DNA of 50,717 nt from Nitrosomonas sp. Nm33 (GCF_900107265.1 NZ_FNPJ01000014.1:1-50717), one strand, 5' to 3'. Shown: positions 16,279 to 26,016, counted from the first letter of the stretch. A program made the numbers and translations. The notes: generated by a model from the letters alone, not told the origin.

Positions 16279-18774
16279 TTGAGTGACTATCGCTTTATTG
16301 TGCGCAAAGCCGCAGTACTGGGTGCAGGAGTCATGGGGGCGCAGATTGCAGCGCATTTGGTAAATGCTAACATTGAAACACTGTTATTTGAGCTGCCCGC
16401 TGAATCTGGCGATCCCAGTGCGCCAGCAGCGAAAGCAATCGAGAAACTAAAAAAACTCGAGCCTGCTCCGTTATCTATAGCTTCCAAAGCAGTTTGTATT
16501 CAATCCGCCAATTATGATCAGCATCTCGGGTTACTCACGGACTGTGATCTTGTTATCGAAGCGATCGCTGAACGTATAGATTGGAAAACCGATCTGTATA
16601 CTAAGGTTGCGCCTCATCTCGGTCCGCATACCATTTTTGCGAGCAATACGTCTGGTTTATCGATTAATCAATTGGCGCAAGCCTTCCCTGAGGAATTACG
16701 TCATCACTTTTGCGGTATCCATTTTTTTAATCCACCGCGCTATATGCATTTGGTCGAAATGATTCCCTGCAAAGAGAGCGACGTCAGAATACTTGATGAT
16801 CTGGAAGCATTTTTAGTGACTTATCTGGGGAAAGGAGTCATTCGTGCGAAAGATACACCTAACTTTATCGCTAACCGTGTAGGTGTGTTTTCCATGCTGG
16901 CGATTATGCATCATGCAAGAGAATTTGGCTTAGGCTTTGATCTGGTTGACAAGCTGACGGGGTCCCTCATTGGTCGCCCTAAGAGCGCCACTTTCCGCAC
17001 TGCAGATGTGGTAGGACTGGATATTCTGTCACACGTCATTGATACCATGCATAAAGCACTGACCGATGATCCCTGGCATAACTATTACATCACTCCCAGT
17101 TGGTTACAAACCTTGATCGATCAAGGCGCACTCGGCCAAAAATCAGGAAAAGGAATCTATCAAAAAATTAATAAAGAAATTCAGGTACTCGATTTAGCTA
17201 CAAATACTTACCGTCTTTCTGAAGATACATTGGATAGCGATGTTGAATCGCTACTCAAGCAAAAGAATCCAGTCGAAAAATTTGCAGCTTTGCGAACCAG
17301 CGAGCATCCACAAGCTCAATTTTTGTGGGCAATACATCGTGATCTGTTCCATTACTGCGCTGTACATTTGGCCACAATTGCAGATAATGCACGTGATCTT
17401 GATCTCGCGATTCGCTGGGGGTTTGGCTGGAATCAGGGGCCATTTGAAATCTGGCAAACTGCCGGTTGGAATCAGATAGCTGCCTGGATCAATGAAGATA
17501 TCGCTGCAGGCAAGAGCATGAGTAACACTCTCCTCCCTGCCTGGGTCCAGGAGGCAGGACAAAATGCCGCACAAGGTGTACATACCACGCAAGGCTCCTA
17601 CGCACCGCTAGCGCATGCAATGCAACCACGATCAACATTGCCGGTATATCGCAGACAAGTGTTTCCTGATCGCTTGGCGGGTGAAGAAAGGAAATACGGT
17701 GAAACCATCTTTGAAACAGATGCTGTTCGGATGTGGCATACCGGCGATGAAATTGCGATTGTCAGCTTCAAAAGTAAGATGCATACAATCGATATCGAAG
17801 TGCTCAATGGGTTACAGCAGGCAATCGAGGAGGCAGAACGTCATTGGCGTGCACTTGTGATTTGGCAAACCGACCCCCCTTTCTCGGCAGGTGCCAATCT
17901 GCAGAAAGCCAGTGAAAAACCAAAAAGCGAGGAGCCACCTTCTGCTTTTGATCAATTCATGAAGAAGGTCAAGAAAACAGCTCAATCGACCATTCTGCAG
18001 GCTGCGCGTAGCCTGGATCTGGCGGATGCTCTGATGGCTGGTAAGCTTGCGGAAGTAGAAACGCTGATCACGCGCTTTCAGCAGCTATCGCAGCATCTCC
18101 GATACTCCACGATTCCAACGGTGGCAGCTGTTGATGGGCTTGCTCTGGGAGGAGGCTGTGAGTTCGTGATGCATTGTGATCGCGCCGTAGCCACACTGGA
18201 GAGCTATATCGGTCTAGTTGAGGCAGGCGTGGGCTTATTGCCTGCCGGTGGGGGCTGCAAAGAACTGGCGTTAAGAGCAGCACGAAATGCAATAGATGGT
18301 GATCCTTTTCCCCAACTGAAACATTATTTCCAGACAGTCGCAATGGCTCAACTCGCAAAAAGTGCTGAGGGAGCAAAAGAACTAGGCTATTTACTGCCGG
18401 CTGATCCGATCATCATGAACCGTTTTGAGCTTCTTCACGCAGCGAAGATACAAGCACTTGCCCTGGCAGAATCAGGTTATCGTCCACCTTTGATACCGCG
18501 CGGAATCCCAGTTGCAGGATCTACTGGGATTGCGACAATCAAAGGAACATTAGTCAATATGCTAGAGGGGCACTTTATTTCTGAGCACGATTATCTGATC
18601 GGCAGCAAAATCGCCCATGTCATGTGTGGGGGTGACTTGACGCCGGGCAGTCTGGTTGATGAAGAGTGGTTTCTCAGGTTGGAGAGAACAGCATTCATTG
18701 AATTGCTGGCAACAGAGAAAACTCAAGCGCGTATCGCGCACACCTTGAAAACAGGGAAACCACTCAGAAATTAG
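16279..18774 (+). CDS. 3-hydroxyacyl-CoA dehydrogenase / enoyl-CoA hydratase fusion
   Basis: This is an 831-residue bifunctional beta-oxidation enzyme. The N-terminal NAD-binding domain has GAGVMGAQIAAHLVNA (residues ~15-30), followed by the 3-hydroxyacyl-CoA dehydrogenase C-terminal domains (CGIHFFNPPRYMHLVEMIP, NFIANRVGVFSM). The crotonase/enoyl-CoA hydratase domain follows in the C-terminal third, with AVDGLALGGGCEF. This order is reversed relative to Escherichia coli FadB. It hydrates trans-2-enoyl-CoA and oxidises the 3-hydroxyacyl-CoA. The start is a TTG at 16279 with GCGGAGGG upstream. It forms an operon with the thiolase 43 bases downstream. Confidence 0.92.
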   Translation: MSDYRFIVRKAAVLGAGVMGAQIAAHLVNANIETLLFELPAESGDPSAPAAKAIEKLKKLEPAPLSIASKAVCIQSANYDQHLGLLTDCDLVIEAIAERIDWKTDLYTKVAPHLGPHTIFASNTSGLSINQLAQAFPEELRHHFCGIHFFNPPRYMHLVEMIPCKESDVRILDDLEAFLVTYLGKGVIRAKDTPNFIANRVGVFSMLAIMHHAREFGLGFDLVDKLTGSLIGRPKSATFRTADVVGLDILSHVIDTMHKALTDDPWHNYYITPSWLQTLIDQGALGQKSGKGIYQKINKEIQVLDLATNTYRLSEDTLDSDVESLLKQKNPVEKFAALRTSEHPQAQFLWAIHRDLFHYCAVHLATIADNARDLDLAIRWGFGWNQGPFEIWQTAGWNQIAAWINEDIAAGKSMSNTLLPAWVQEAGQNAAQGVHTTQGSYAPLAHAMQPRSTLPVYRRQVFPDRLAGEERKYGETIFETDAVRMWHTGDEIAIVSFKSKMHTIDIEVLNGLQQAIEEAERHWRALVIWQTDPPFSAGANLQKASEKPKSEEPPSAFDQFMKKVKKTAQSTILQAARSLDLADALMAGKLAEVETLITRFQQLSQHLRYSTIPTVAAVDGLALGGGCEFVMHCDRAVATLESYIGLVEAGVGLLPAGGGCKELALRAARNAIDGDPFPQLKHYFQTVAMAQLAKSAEGAKELGYLLPADPIIMNRFELLHAAKIQALALAESGYRPPLIPRGIPVAGSTGIATIKGTLVNMLEGHFISEHDYLIGSKIAHVMCGGDLTPGSLVDEEWFLRLERTAFIELLATEKTQARIAHTLKTGKPLRN

Positions 18775-18817
18775 TCATCGTGATTAGATCCTTATTTAAA
18801 GATTGATGGAGAAAACC

Positions 18818-20017
18818 ATGAACAAACAAACTCAGGATGCCTATATCGTCGCTGCTGTACGCACACCCGTCGGTAAAGCCCCACGCGGAATGTTTAAAAA
18901 TGTTCGCCCCGATGACATGCTTGTCCACGTCCTGCAAGCAGTGTTGAAACAATGTGAGGGACTTGATCCGGCTGCAATCGAAGATGTGATCGTCGGTTGT
19001 GCCATGCCGGAGGCGGAACAAGGAATCAATGTAGCGCGTGTGGCATTGTTGCTGGCTGGATTGCCCAATAGCGTATCAGGCATGACAGTCAATCGCTTTT
19101 GTGCGTCCGGGTTGCAGACAGTTGCATTGGCTGCAGACCGTATTCGCCTGGGGGAAGCGGATGTGATGATTGCGGGTGGTACTGAAAGCATGAGCATGAT
19201 ACCAATGATGGGCAATAAGGTTGCCTTGAATCCAGCTATGTTCATGCACGATGAAAATGTAGCTATTGCATATGGAATGGGTATCACCGGCGAGAAAGTG
19301 GCTCAGCGATGGAAAGTCTCTCGTGAACAGCAGGATGAGTTTGCGTTGATGAGCCACACACGAGCCTTGAAAGCAATCGAAACGGGCGAATTCAAACAGG
19401 AAATTGCTCCCTACCCGATCGAAGAAAAAAAACCGGATTTAACTTCACACGAAGTCATAACTGTGAAATCTGTGAAAGACACCGATGAAGGACCTCGCGC
19501 CGATACCAGTTTAGAAGCGCTTGCAAAATTGAAATCAGTCTTTGCAGCCGGCGGCTCGGTCACGGCAGGAAATAGTTCACAAATGTCAGATGGTGCAGGT
19601 GCAGTAGTGCTCATGAGCGCAACCGCATTACAACGCTTCAATTTAGAGCCAATTGGGCGGTTTATTGGATATACAGTAGCAGGCGTTCCACCCGAAATAA
19701 TGGGAATTGGTCCAACCAAGGCGATTCCCAAGGTACTGAAACAAGTTGGTATGAAACTGGAAGATCTTGACTGGATTGAACTGAATGAAGCATTTGCTGC
19801 ACAGAGCCTCGCTGTTATCAATGAGTTAGGACTGGATCGAGTCAAAGTGAATCCCCTGGGAGGGGCTATTGCACTGGGTCATCCACTTGGCGCAACGGGC
19901 GCAATCCGCGTCGCGACGCTGCTGCACGGCTTACGTCGACATCACCTGAAATATGGCATGATTACAATGTGTGTAGGCAGCGGGATGGGAGCAGCTGGAA
20001 TATTTGAAGCATTATAA
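18818..20017 (+). CDS. fadA: Acetyl-CoA C-acyltransferase (thiolase, beta-oxidation)
   Basis: This is a thiolase of the FadA/FadI type that cleaves 3-ketoacyl-CoA with CoA to release acetyl-CoA. The nucleophilic cysteine is C95 in NRFCASGLQ. The GHPLGATGAIR motif supplies the histidine, and CVGSGMGAAG near the end supplies the second cysteine. The length from the chosen start is 399 residues. I chose the ATG at 18818 because GGAG lies just upstream; an alternative TTG/ATG at 18803/18806 would add five residues. It follows the dehydrogenase/hydratase directly, forming a complete beta-oxidation cycle unit without an acyl-CoA dehydrogenase in view. Confidence 0.93.
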   Translation: MNKQTQDAYIVAAVRTPVGKAPRGMFKNVRPDDMLVHVLQAVLKQCEGLDPAAIEDVIVGCAMPEAEQGINVARVALLLAGLPNSVSGMTVNRFCASGLQTVALAADRIRLGEADVMIAGGTESMSMIPMMGNKVALNPAMFMHDENVAIAYGMGITGEKVAQRWKVSREQQDEFALMSHTRALKAIETGEFKQEIAPYPIEEKKPDLTSHEVITVKSVKDTDEGPRADTSLEALAKLKSVFAAGGSVTAGNSSQMSDGAGAVVLMSATALQRFNLEPIGRFIGYTVAGVPPEIMGIGPTKAIPKVLKQVGMKLEDLDWIELNEAFAAQSLAVINELGLDRVKVNPLGGAIALGHPLGATGAIRVATLLHGLRRHHLKYGMITMCVGSGMGAAGIFEAL

Positions 20018-20050
20018 ACCAGCCTGATTAGGTTGACGTTTTTTTGAGTC

Positions 20051-20153
20051 ATTCCATTTCCAAATCAAACATGACGCAAGAGCGAGCCGCAGACAGTATA
20101 AATAATACGGCAAGGTGAAGCCGACAATGTCAGGTTTGATTTAGAAATGAAAT
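20051..20153 (+). mobile_element. 103-bp TIR repeat, copy 3
   Basis: Forward copy beginning ATTCCATTTCCAAATCAAAC and ending TTTAGAAATGAAAT, 34 bases after the thiolase stop. It probably works as the 3' end hairpin of that operon. Confidence 0.88.
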
Positions 20154-20177
20154 ATAAAGTCGAAGAAATTTATTTTG

Positions 20178-20351
20178 CTAATACGAGAACGTATTCATTT
20201 TTTGTAATTTCGCTTTTTTCTGAATGAATTCTACTCTATGAACGTATCCTCCTACAGCTTCTGCGACTCGTCTAAATTCAACAGCAGGAATATCTTGAGG
20301 AACGATAAATACTTGACTAGCACCTGATCTGAAATAAACTAGAACTCTCAT
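20178..20351 (-). CDS. Small hypothetical protein, 57 residues
   Basis: An uninterrupted frame starts at the ATG at 20351, preceded by a good GGGAG Shine-Dalgarno, and ends at TAG (20178-20180). The product begins MRVLVYFRSGASQVFIVPQD and ends KLQKMNTFSY. It is basic in its C-terminal half, has no signal peptide or transmembrane segment, and belongs to no family I recognise. It follows a second short frame on the same strand by about 33 bases, so the two could be co-transcribed. The strong ribosome-binding site is the main reason to accept it as a gene. Confidence 0.5.
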   Translation of the reverse strand: MRVLVYFRSGASQVFIVPQDIPAVEFRRVAEAVGGYVHRVEFIQKKAKLQKMNTFSY

Positions 20352-20384
20352 AATATTTCTCCCTGTAGTTCGTTTTTGTTTAAT

Positions 20385-20641
20385 TCAATATTCCTTCTTT
20401 GGGAAAAACCCCCGAATCTTCTCCTTAACGCCAAGATGAATAATGGTTTTTACCGTATCAATCGGAATTGAATGAGCAGGACGTTCAGACACTACTTCTA
20501 AAAGGAATTTGATGGTCTCAGACATGAAGGCTTGCAGTTTGCTCAAGCGGCTCACCCCCATGGTATGTGATAATAGTGCTTCATCTCGCGCCCCATCTGG
20601 TAATCCTTTTTGTCTTATAAAAACAGTGATATCCAGCGATA
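20385..20641 (-). pseudogene. Short hypothetical ORF or gene remnant
   Basis: The minus-strand frame is open from just after a stop at ~20645 down to a TGA at 20385-20387. It reads LDITVFIRQKGLPDGARDEA, then about 12 residues to an internal ATG (MGVSRLSKLQAFMSETIKFL), and ends KEKIRGFFPKKEY. It looks protein-like rather than random, but the only in-frame ATG (about 58 codons from the end) would cut off the N-terminal segment, and the upstream frame meets a stop. Either a non-ATG start (CTG near 20633) is used or the gene has lost its 5' end. I do not recognise the family. A 57-residue gene follows it. Confidence 0.4.
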
Positions 20642-20647
20642 CAGCTC

Positions 20648-21379
20648 AGAATATTAAATCACTGATTCCATCCAGGTAAATTGCCAAATATTAATAATTA
20701 AAGACTATATTAAAATTGAAAATAATTAAATACGTGCAAATACGTAAAGGCTAATTTTTAATTAAAATCAAAGTCTGAAAAATCAATACTAATATACGAT
20801 TTATTTCAATAATCTGTCTAAGACTTTATCAAAAAATGGGGAACATTTGTGATGTTTGTGAGTCTCATAATGATAACAATATCAATATTGACGCCCAGCC
20901 CCATCCAAGCTAGGAAAATAGCTCACAAAATCCTTGATAATACCTGTATCTGGATAGACGCGCTCACTGTAGTGTCTTGTCGGTCACTATCTTATTAGCT
21001 ATAGAGAGTAGGCGCTGCCGGTAATTGATTTTGGTCGCACCTCAAAATTATCGACTAAACGCTTAGTAATATAGTGATTACCTATCTATTTTAAATAAGT
21101 CATAACTTACATAATAATCAGTTGCTTACTCTAATGACTTCCTTTAGATCTTTTAGAAACACCAAGCTATAGAAAATCTGGATTTAATGGAGTAATCATC
21201 AAATGAGTAATAATTGAATTAACTCCCAGTAGATGGGATGGGCTGGTAAAATATGATGTAATTTAGCAGCTAGACACGAAGTTCATTTGGTGTCTGCTGC
21301 CTGGCAGTAATAAAAGCCCAAATTTTAGAGTAACGATTAAATCCAAGTTCTTAATAATCCACATCTTTTCCCATACTTT
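20648..21379. other. Gene-free AT-rich region upstream of ettA
   Basis: About 730 bases with no credible ORF. It holds a hairpin at 21266-21300 (listed separately). The AT-rich composition and lack of coding signal suggest decayed DNA or a long regulatory leader. No copy of the 103-bp repeat is present. Confidence 0.55.
21266..21300 (+). promoter_or_regulatory. Hairpin about 80 bases upstream of ettA
   Basis: GCAGCTAGACAC (21266-21277) pairs with GTGTCTGCTGC (21290-21300) with one bulged T. It lies in the presumed leader of ettA and is not followed by a T-run. Regulatory function is a guess. Confidence 0.35.
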
Positions 21380-23044
21380 ATGGCTCAATATGTTTTGATC
21401 ATGAATCGTGTAAATAAGGTTGTTCCACCTAAACGCACGATTCTTAAAGATATTTCACTCAGTTTCTTTCCCGGCGCAAAAATAGGATTACTGGGGTTAA
21501 ATGGCTCAGGTAAATCGACGTTATTAAAAATCATGGCTGGTGCAGACAAGGATTTTGAAGGTGAAGTCACGCCAATGCCTCATCTCAAGATTGGACATTT
21601 ACCGCAGGAACCACAGCTTAATCCGGAACAGACTATACGTGAAGCAGTCCAGGAAGGATTAGGTGATATATTCAGCGCTCAGCAGAAACTGGAAGAAATT
21701 TACGCGACTTATGCTGAACCGGATGCAGATTTTGATGCGCTGGCTGCAGAGCAGACACGACTGGAAGCCATCCTTGCAACAAGTGGGGGTGATACTGCTC
21801 AGCAAATGGAAGTAGCCGCTGATGCGCTGCGTCTCCCTGAATGGGATGCTGTCATAAAGAATCTTTCAGGTGGTGAGAAACGACGTGTAGCACTGTGCAG
21901 GCTGCTGTTATCAAAACCGGACATGTTATTGCTGGATGAACCTACCAACCACCTGGATGCTGAATCTGTGGAGTGGCTGGAGCAATTTCTGGTGCGTTTT
22001 CCTGGTACAGTCGTAGCCGTGACGCACGATCGTTACTTCCTGGACAATGCCGCCGAATGGATACTGGAACTCGATCGCGGTCAGGGCATTCCCTGGAAAG
22101 GCAATTATTCAAGCTGGTTAGAGCAGAAAGAAGTTCGCCTCAAACAGGAAGAATCTTCCGAATCTGCCCGGCAGAAAGCGCTCAAAAAGGAACTGGAGTG
22201 GGTACGACAAAATCCCAAGGGACGACAGGCCAAATCCAAGGCGCGGATTGCCCGTTTTGAAGAGCTCAACTCTCAGGAATATCAAAAACGCAACGAAACA
22301 CAGGAAATCTTTATCCCGGTGGCCGATAGACTGGGTAACGAAGTCATTGAATTTACCAATGTCTCCAAAGCATTTGGCGATCAATTGTTAATTGATAATT
22401 TGAGCTTCAAAATACCACCCGGTGCCATTGTCGGTATCATCGGTCCCAATGGTGCAGGTAAATCAACCTTATTTCGCATGATTATCGGTCGTGAACAACC
22501 GGATACGGGTGAGATTAAAATCGGCGAAACAGTCAAATTTGCTTACGTCGATCAGTCGCGTGATATCCTCGATAGCAACAAAACTGTCTTTGAAGCTGTG
22601 TCAGATGGGAACGATATCTTCACTGTCGGCAAATATGAAACGCCATCTCGTGCTTACATTGGTCGCTTCAATTTCAAAGGACCAGACCAGCAAAAAATGG
22701 TAGGACAGCTTTCCGGGGGCGAACGGGGGCGGTTACACTTAGCCAAGACATTGATTTCTGGCGGCAACGTGCTGCTGCTCGACGAGCCATCCAATGACCT
22801 CGACGTGGAAACACTGCGGGCATTGGAAGATGCACTGTTGGAATTTGCAGGTTGCGTACTGGTCATTTCGCACGACCGCTGGTTTCTGGATCGTATTGCG
22901 ACGCATATTCTGGCATTTGAAGGTAATTCCCAGGTCACCTTCTATGCCGGTAATTATCAGGAATATGAAGCAGATAAACGTCAGCGACTGGGTGAAGAAG
23001 GCGCCAAACCGAAACGGATCAGATATAAACCGATCACACGCTAA
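21380..23044 (+). CDS. ettA: Energy-dependent translational throttle protein EttA (ABC-F)
   Basis: This 554-residue soluble ABC-F ATPase binds the ribosomal E site and gates the first elongation step according to ATP/ADP ratio. Two nucleotide domains are present: Walker A GLNGSGKST and GPNGAGKST, signatures LSGGEKRRVAL and LSGGERGRLHL, Walker B LLLDEPTNHLD and LLLDEPSNDLD. The N-terminus MAQYVLIMNRVNKVVPPKRT and the linker GNYSSWLEQKEVRL closely match EttA rather than Uup or YheS. The second site has Ser where Thr is usual (DEPSNDLD). No transmembrane domain is present. It stands alone after a long gene-poor region, 29 bases before the metallo-hydrolase. Confidence 0.96.
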   Translation: MAQYVLIMNRVNKVVPPKRTILKDISLSFFPGAKIGLLGLNGSGKSTLLKIMAGADKDFEGEVTPMPHLKIGHLPQEPQLNPEQTIREAVQEGLGDIFSAQQKLEEIYATYAEPDADFDALAAEQTRLEAILATSGGDTAQQMEVAADALRLPEWDAVIKNLSGGEKRRVALCRLLLSKPDMLLLDEPTNHLDAESVEWLEQFLVRFPGTVVAVTHDRYFLDNAAEWILELDRGQGIPWKGNYSSWLEQKEVRLKQEESSESARQKALKKELEWVRQNPKGRQAKSKARIARFEELNSQEYQKRNETQEIFIPVADRLGNEVIEFTNVSKAFGDQLLIDNLSFKIPPGAIVGIIGPNGAGKSTLFRMIIGREQPDTGEIKIGETVKFAYVDQSRDILDSNKTVFEAVSDGNDIFTVGKYETPSRAYIGRFNFKGPDQQKMVGQLSGGERGRLHLAKTLISGGNVLLLDEPSNDLDVETLRALEDALLEFAGCVLVISHDRWFLDRIATHILAFEGNSQVTFYAGNYQEYEADKRQRLGEEGAKPKRIRYKPITR

Positions 23045-23073
23045 CTAAATCACTGGCTACGGTTATTAAGAAA

Positions 23074-23856
23074 ATGCCCCATGCACTCAAAATCTGGACG
23101 TTGCTTACCGGAAACATCCGCTATGAGAAAATCATTTCAACGCGTAATCGTGGCCATGGACAGTGGATTGAAGCGCCTATTCTGGCTTATCTGATAGAAA
23201 CACCCAATGGGCGTATCTTGTATGACGCAGGGTGCGACTACCGGAAATTGGCTAACCCCGCTCTTCGTACACGCTATTTTACTTCAATCCACTCTACTGT
23301 AGAAACGCCCAGGATGCAGGCAGACCAACGTGTTCCCCACTATCTTGAACGATTAGGCTTAACGCCTGCCGATATTGATTTAGTATTTATCAGTCATCTG
23401 CATTTCGATCACGCAGGCGGTTTGTGTGATCTGCCTGGATGTGAGGTTCACATTCATCAGGATGAGCTGACAGCGGCCCGGACAGGGCTAGATAGCGGAG
23501 TATTTGCAGATGAACTGGCTAACTCGGATCAATGGTACTTACAAACGGATGAATACGAAGTAGCTCCAGGAGTAGAGGCCATTACTACGCCCGGTCACAC
23601 TGCAGGGCACATGTCGCTGTTCATACACTTGCCCAAAGGCCGTCCGGTCATTCTCTGTGGTGATGCAGCCGATCTGAATGAAAATCTGACTGATGAGATT
23701 GCGCCTGGCTGCTGCTGGCAGGATAACGTAGAGCAAGCACTCTCCAGTATTCGTAAGCTTAAATCACTTGCTCTCATCGAGAATGCGCAGCTATGGCCCA
23801 ACCACGACCTTGCATTTTTCAAAACTTTACCTGAATTTCCGCAATGGCACGACTGA
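23074..23856 (+). CDS. Metallo-beta-lactamase-fold hydrolase, AHL lactonase-like
   Basis: This 260-residue protein has the binuclear-metal motif HLHFDH (H108, H110, D112, H113), then H175 in TPGHTAGH, D197 in CGDAADL and H244 in WPNHD. The N-terminal layout (YLIETPNGRILYDAGCDYRK) and the overall spacing resemble N-acyl-homoserine lactonases of the AiiA/AttM type, which open the lactone of quorum-sensing signals. A general lactonase or ester hydrolase is the alternative. There is no signal peptide, so it should be cytoplasmic. It follows ettA by 29 bases and may be co-transcribed with it. Confidence 0.8.
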   Translation: MPHALKIWTLLTGNIRYEKIISTRNRGHGQWIEAPILAYLIETPNGRILYDAGCDYRKLANPALRTRYFTSIHSTVETPRMQADQRVPHYLERLGLTPADIDLVFISHLHFDHAGGLCDLPGCEVHIHQDELTAARTGLDSGVFADELANSDQWYLQTDEYEVAPGVEAITTPGHTAGHMSLFIHLPKGRPVILCGDAADLNENLTDEIAPGCCWQDNVEQALSSIRKLKSLALIENAQLWPNHDLAFFKTLPEFPQWHD

Positions 23857-23988
23857 TACGGACCTGGCAACTACCATCACCCGCTTATCCATTACCACTT
23901 TATGATCTTGATAATGCTCCAATATCAGCTTATTTAACAGTCAATTTGTTTTAAAATAGTGCACCTACCCCAAAAAGATGCAAATGTA

Positions 23989-24092
23989 ATTCCATTTTAT
24001 AAATCAAACATGACACAAGAGCGGGCCGCAGACAGTATTCATAATACGGCAAGGAGAAGCCAACAAAATCAGGTTTGATTTAGAAACAGAGT
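23989..24092 (+). mobile_element. 103-bp TIR repeat, copy 4 (diverged)
   Basis: Forward copy with one extra base near the left end (ATTCCATTTTATAAATCAAA) and a worn right end (TTAGAAACAGAGT). It is the most diverged of the seven, between the lactonase-like gene and rimO. Confidence 0.8.
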
Positions 24093-24165
24093 AAGTTTTT
24101 ATCCTTGATTATCCTGCTTTCTTTATAATTTTAATCAGTCGATCTTCATCTTTAGCAATAAATAA

Positions 24166-25488
24166 ATGAATATGCACAATAAAATCCCACGCGTTGGTTT
24201 CGTTTCACTTGGCTGCCCCAAGGCAACCGTTGATTCCGAGCGCATCCTGACACGTTTGCGGACAGAAGGTTATCTTATCTCACCCAACTACGAAGATTCA
24301 GATCTGGTTGTGGTCAATACTTGTGGTTTTATCGACAGTGCCATTGCTGAATCACTCGATGCTATTGGCGAGGCGCTCACCGAAAACGGTAAAGTCATTG
24401 TCACCGGTTGTCTTGGCGCGAAAGGGGATATTGTGAAGCAGGCACATCCCAATGTACTGTCTGTCACGGGTCCGCAGGCAACCGATGAGGTCATGGAGGC
24501 CATTCATACGTATTTACCCAAATTGCACGATCCTTATGTTGATCTGGTACCGCCACAGGGGATAAGGCTGACACCCAAACATTATGCCTATGTAAAAATT
24601 TCCGAGGGCTGTAACCATCGCTGTACCTTTTGCATTATTCCCAGTATGCGCGGCAATCTTGTCAGTCGCCCGGTAGGCGATATCATGCAGGAAGCGCAGA
24701 ACCTGGTGGATGCTGGTGTCAAGGAATTACTCGTCATTTCACAGGATACCAGCGCCTATGGCGTTGATCTGAAATACCGCAGCGGCTTCTGGAAAGGTAA
24801 ATTTGTTAAAACACGCATCACTGAACTTGCTCAAACTATGGGAGAACTAGGTGTATGGGTACGCCTGCATTATGTCTACCCCTATCCCCATGTCGATGAA
24901 CTCATTCCGCTGATGGCAGAAGGTAAGATAGTTCCCTATCTGGATATCCCCTTTCAGCATGCAAATGCACGTATTTTAAAGCTTATGAAACGCCCTGCTG
25001 ATAGTGAGGATGTGCTTGCCCGTATCCAACAATGGCGCAAAATCTCCCCTGACATCACGCTGCGGAGTACGTTTATCGTTGGTTTCCCGGGGGAGACAGA
25101 ACAAGAATTTGAAGAACTACTGGATTTTCTTAAGGCAGCTCAACTGGATCGAGTCGGTGCATTCATGTATTCGCCAGTTGACGGTGCAGTCGCCAATAGT
25201 TTACCCAATCATATTCCGCCTGAATTGCAGCAAGAACGTTTAGCGCGCTTGATGACGTTACAGGAAAAAATCAGCGCACAACGGCTTGCACAGAAGGTAG
25301 GCAAGACTATACAGGTGCTGGTTGATGAGGTCGATGAGCAAGGTGCAGTCGCACGCAGTCATGCTGATGCACCGGAAATCGATGGGCTGGTCTATGTTGA
25401 AAACGGGCATTCACTACAACAAGGTGACGTAGTAAAAGTACGTATCACACATTCTGACGAACATGATCTTTGGGCGGAAACTATATGA
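24166..25488 (+). CDS. rimO: Ribosomal protein S12 methylthiotransferase RimO
   Basis: RimO adds a methylthio group to an aspartate of ribosomal protein S12 using two 4Fe-4S clusters. The N-terminal UPF0004 domain begins [20 protein letters not shown]. The radical-SAM motif is [16 protein letters not shown] near residues 149-164, and a TRAM domain is at the C-terminus. [12 protein letters not shown] and the [10 protein letters not shown] stretch separate it from MiaB. Length is 440 residues. It starts at the ATG at 24166 and is followed after 41 bases by sixA. Confidence 0.96.
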   Translation: MNMHNKIPRVGFVSLGCPKATVDSERILTRLRTEGYLISPNYEDSDLVVVNTCGFIDSAIAESLDAIGEALTENGKVIVTGCLGAKGDIVKQAHPNVLSVTGPQATDEVMEAIHTYLPKLHDPYVDLVPPQGIRLTPKHYAYVKISEGCNHRCTFCIIPSMRGNLVSRPVGDIMQEAQNLVDAGVKELLVISQDTSAYGVDLKYRSGFWKGKFVKTRITELAQTMGELGVWVRLHYVYPYPHVDELIPLMAEGKIVPYLDIPFQHANARILKLMKRPADSEDVLARIQQWRKISPDITLRSTFIVGFPGETEQEFEELLDFLKAAQLDRVGAFMYSPVDGAVANSLPNHIPPELQQERLARLMTLQEKISAQRLAQKVGKTIQVLVDEVDEQGAVARSHADAPEIDGLVYVENGHSLQQGDVVKVRITHSDEHDLWAETI

Positions 25489-25529
25489 TCGATCAACTCT
25501 AGCCGTTATCTATGCTAAAGGAGGACAAT

Positions 25530-25982
25530 TTGGAACTTATCTTGTGGCGCCATGCAGAAGCAGAAGATGGATTCCCCGACACTGCACGCAAACTGACTGA
25601 GAAAGGATTAAAGCAGGCTCACAATATGGCTCAATGGCTCAAACCTAGACTACCTAAAAACACACGCATCATGGTCAGTCCCGCAAAACGAGCTCAACAG
25701 ACTGCTTTGGCACTGAGCAATCATTTTGAAACTACGCAGGAAGTAGGAACCAGCACCACTGCCGATAGAATACTTGCCGCTGCTAACTGGCCCTACGAGG
25801 AAAGTTCAATTCTGGTAGTTGGTCATCAGCCCACTTTGGGAAATGTTGCTGCTTCATTGATCTGCCAAAACCACGCCGGCTTTAGCATCAAAAAAGGAGC
25901 AATCTGGTGGTTTAGCTATAAACAAAGCGCCGATACTGAAAATACCATCCTGCGTGCCGTTATTTCTCCCGATATGGTGTAA
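25530..25982 (+). CDS. sixA: SixA-like histidine phosphatase
   Basis: This ~150-residue protein belongs to the histidine phosphatase superfamily. The RHG-type motif appears as LWRHAEAE with the catalytic histidine, and a second histidine is in VVGHQPTLGNVA. SixA in Escherichia coli dephosphorylates phosphohistidine on PTS-Ntr or HPt domains. An upstream ATG at 25512 is in frame, but AAGGAGG falls inside its third and fourth codons and lies 6 bases before a TTG at 25530. I therefore take the TTG as the start (LELILWRHAEAE). Confidence 0.85.
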   Translation: MELILWRHAEAEDGFPDTARKLTEKGLKQAHNMAQWLKPRLPKNTRIMVSPAKRAQQTALALSNHFETTQEVGTSTTADRILAAANWPYEESSILVVGHQPTLGNVAASLICQNHAGFSIKKGAIWWFSYKQSADTENTILRAVISPDMV

Positions 25983-26016
25983 ACATAACAATACATTCTC
26001 CCGCTGGAATTGAGTC

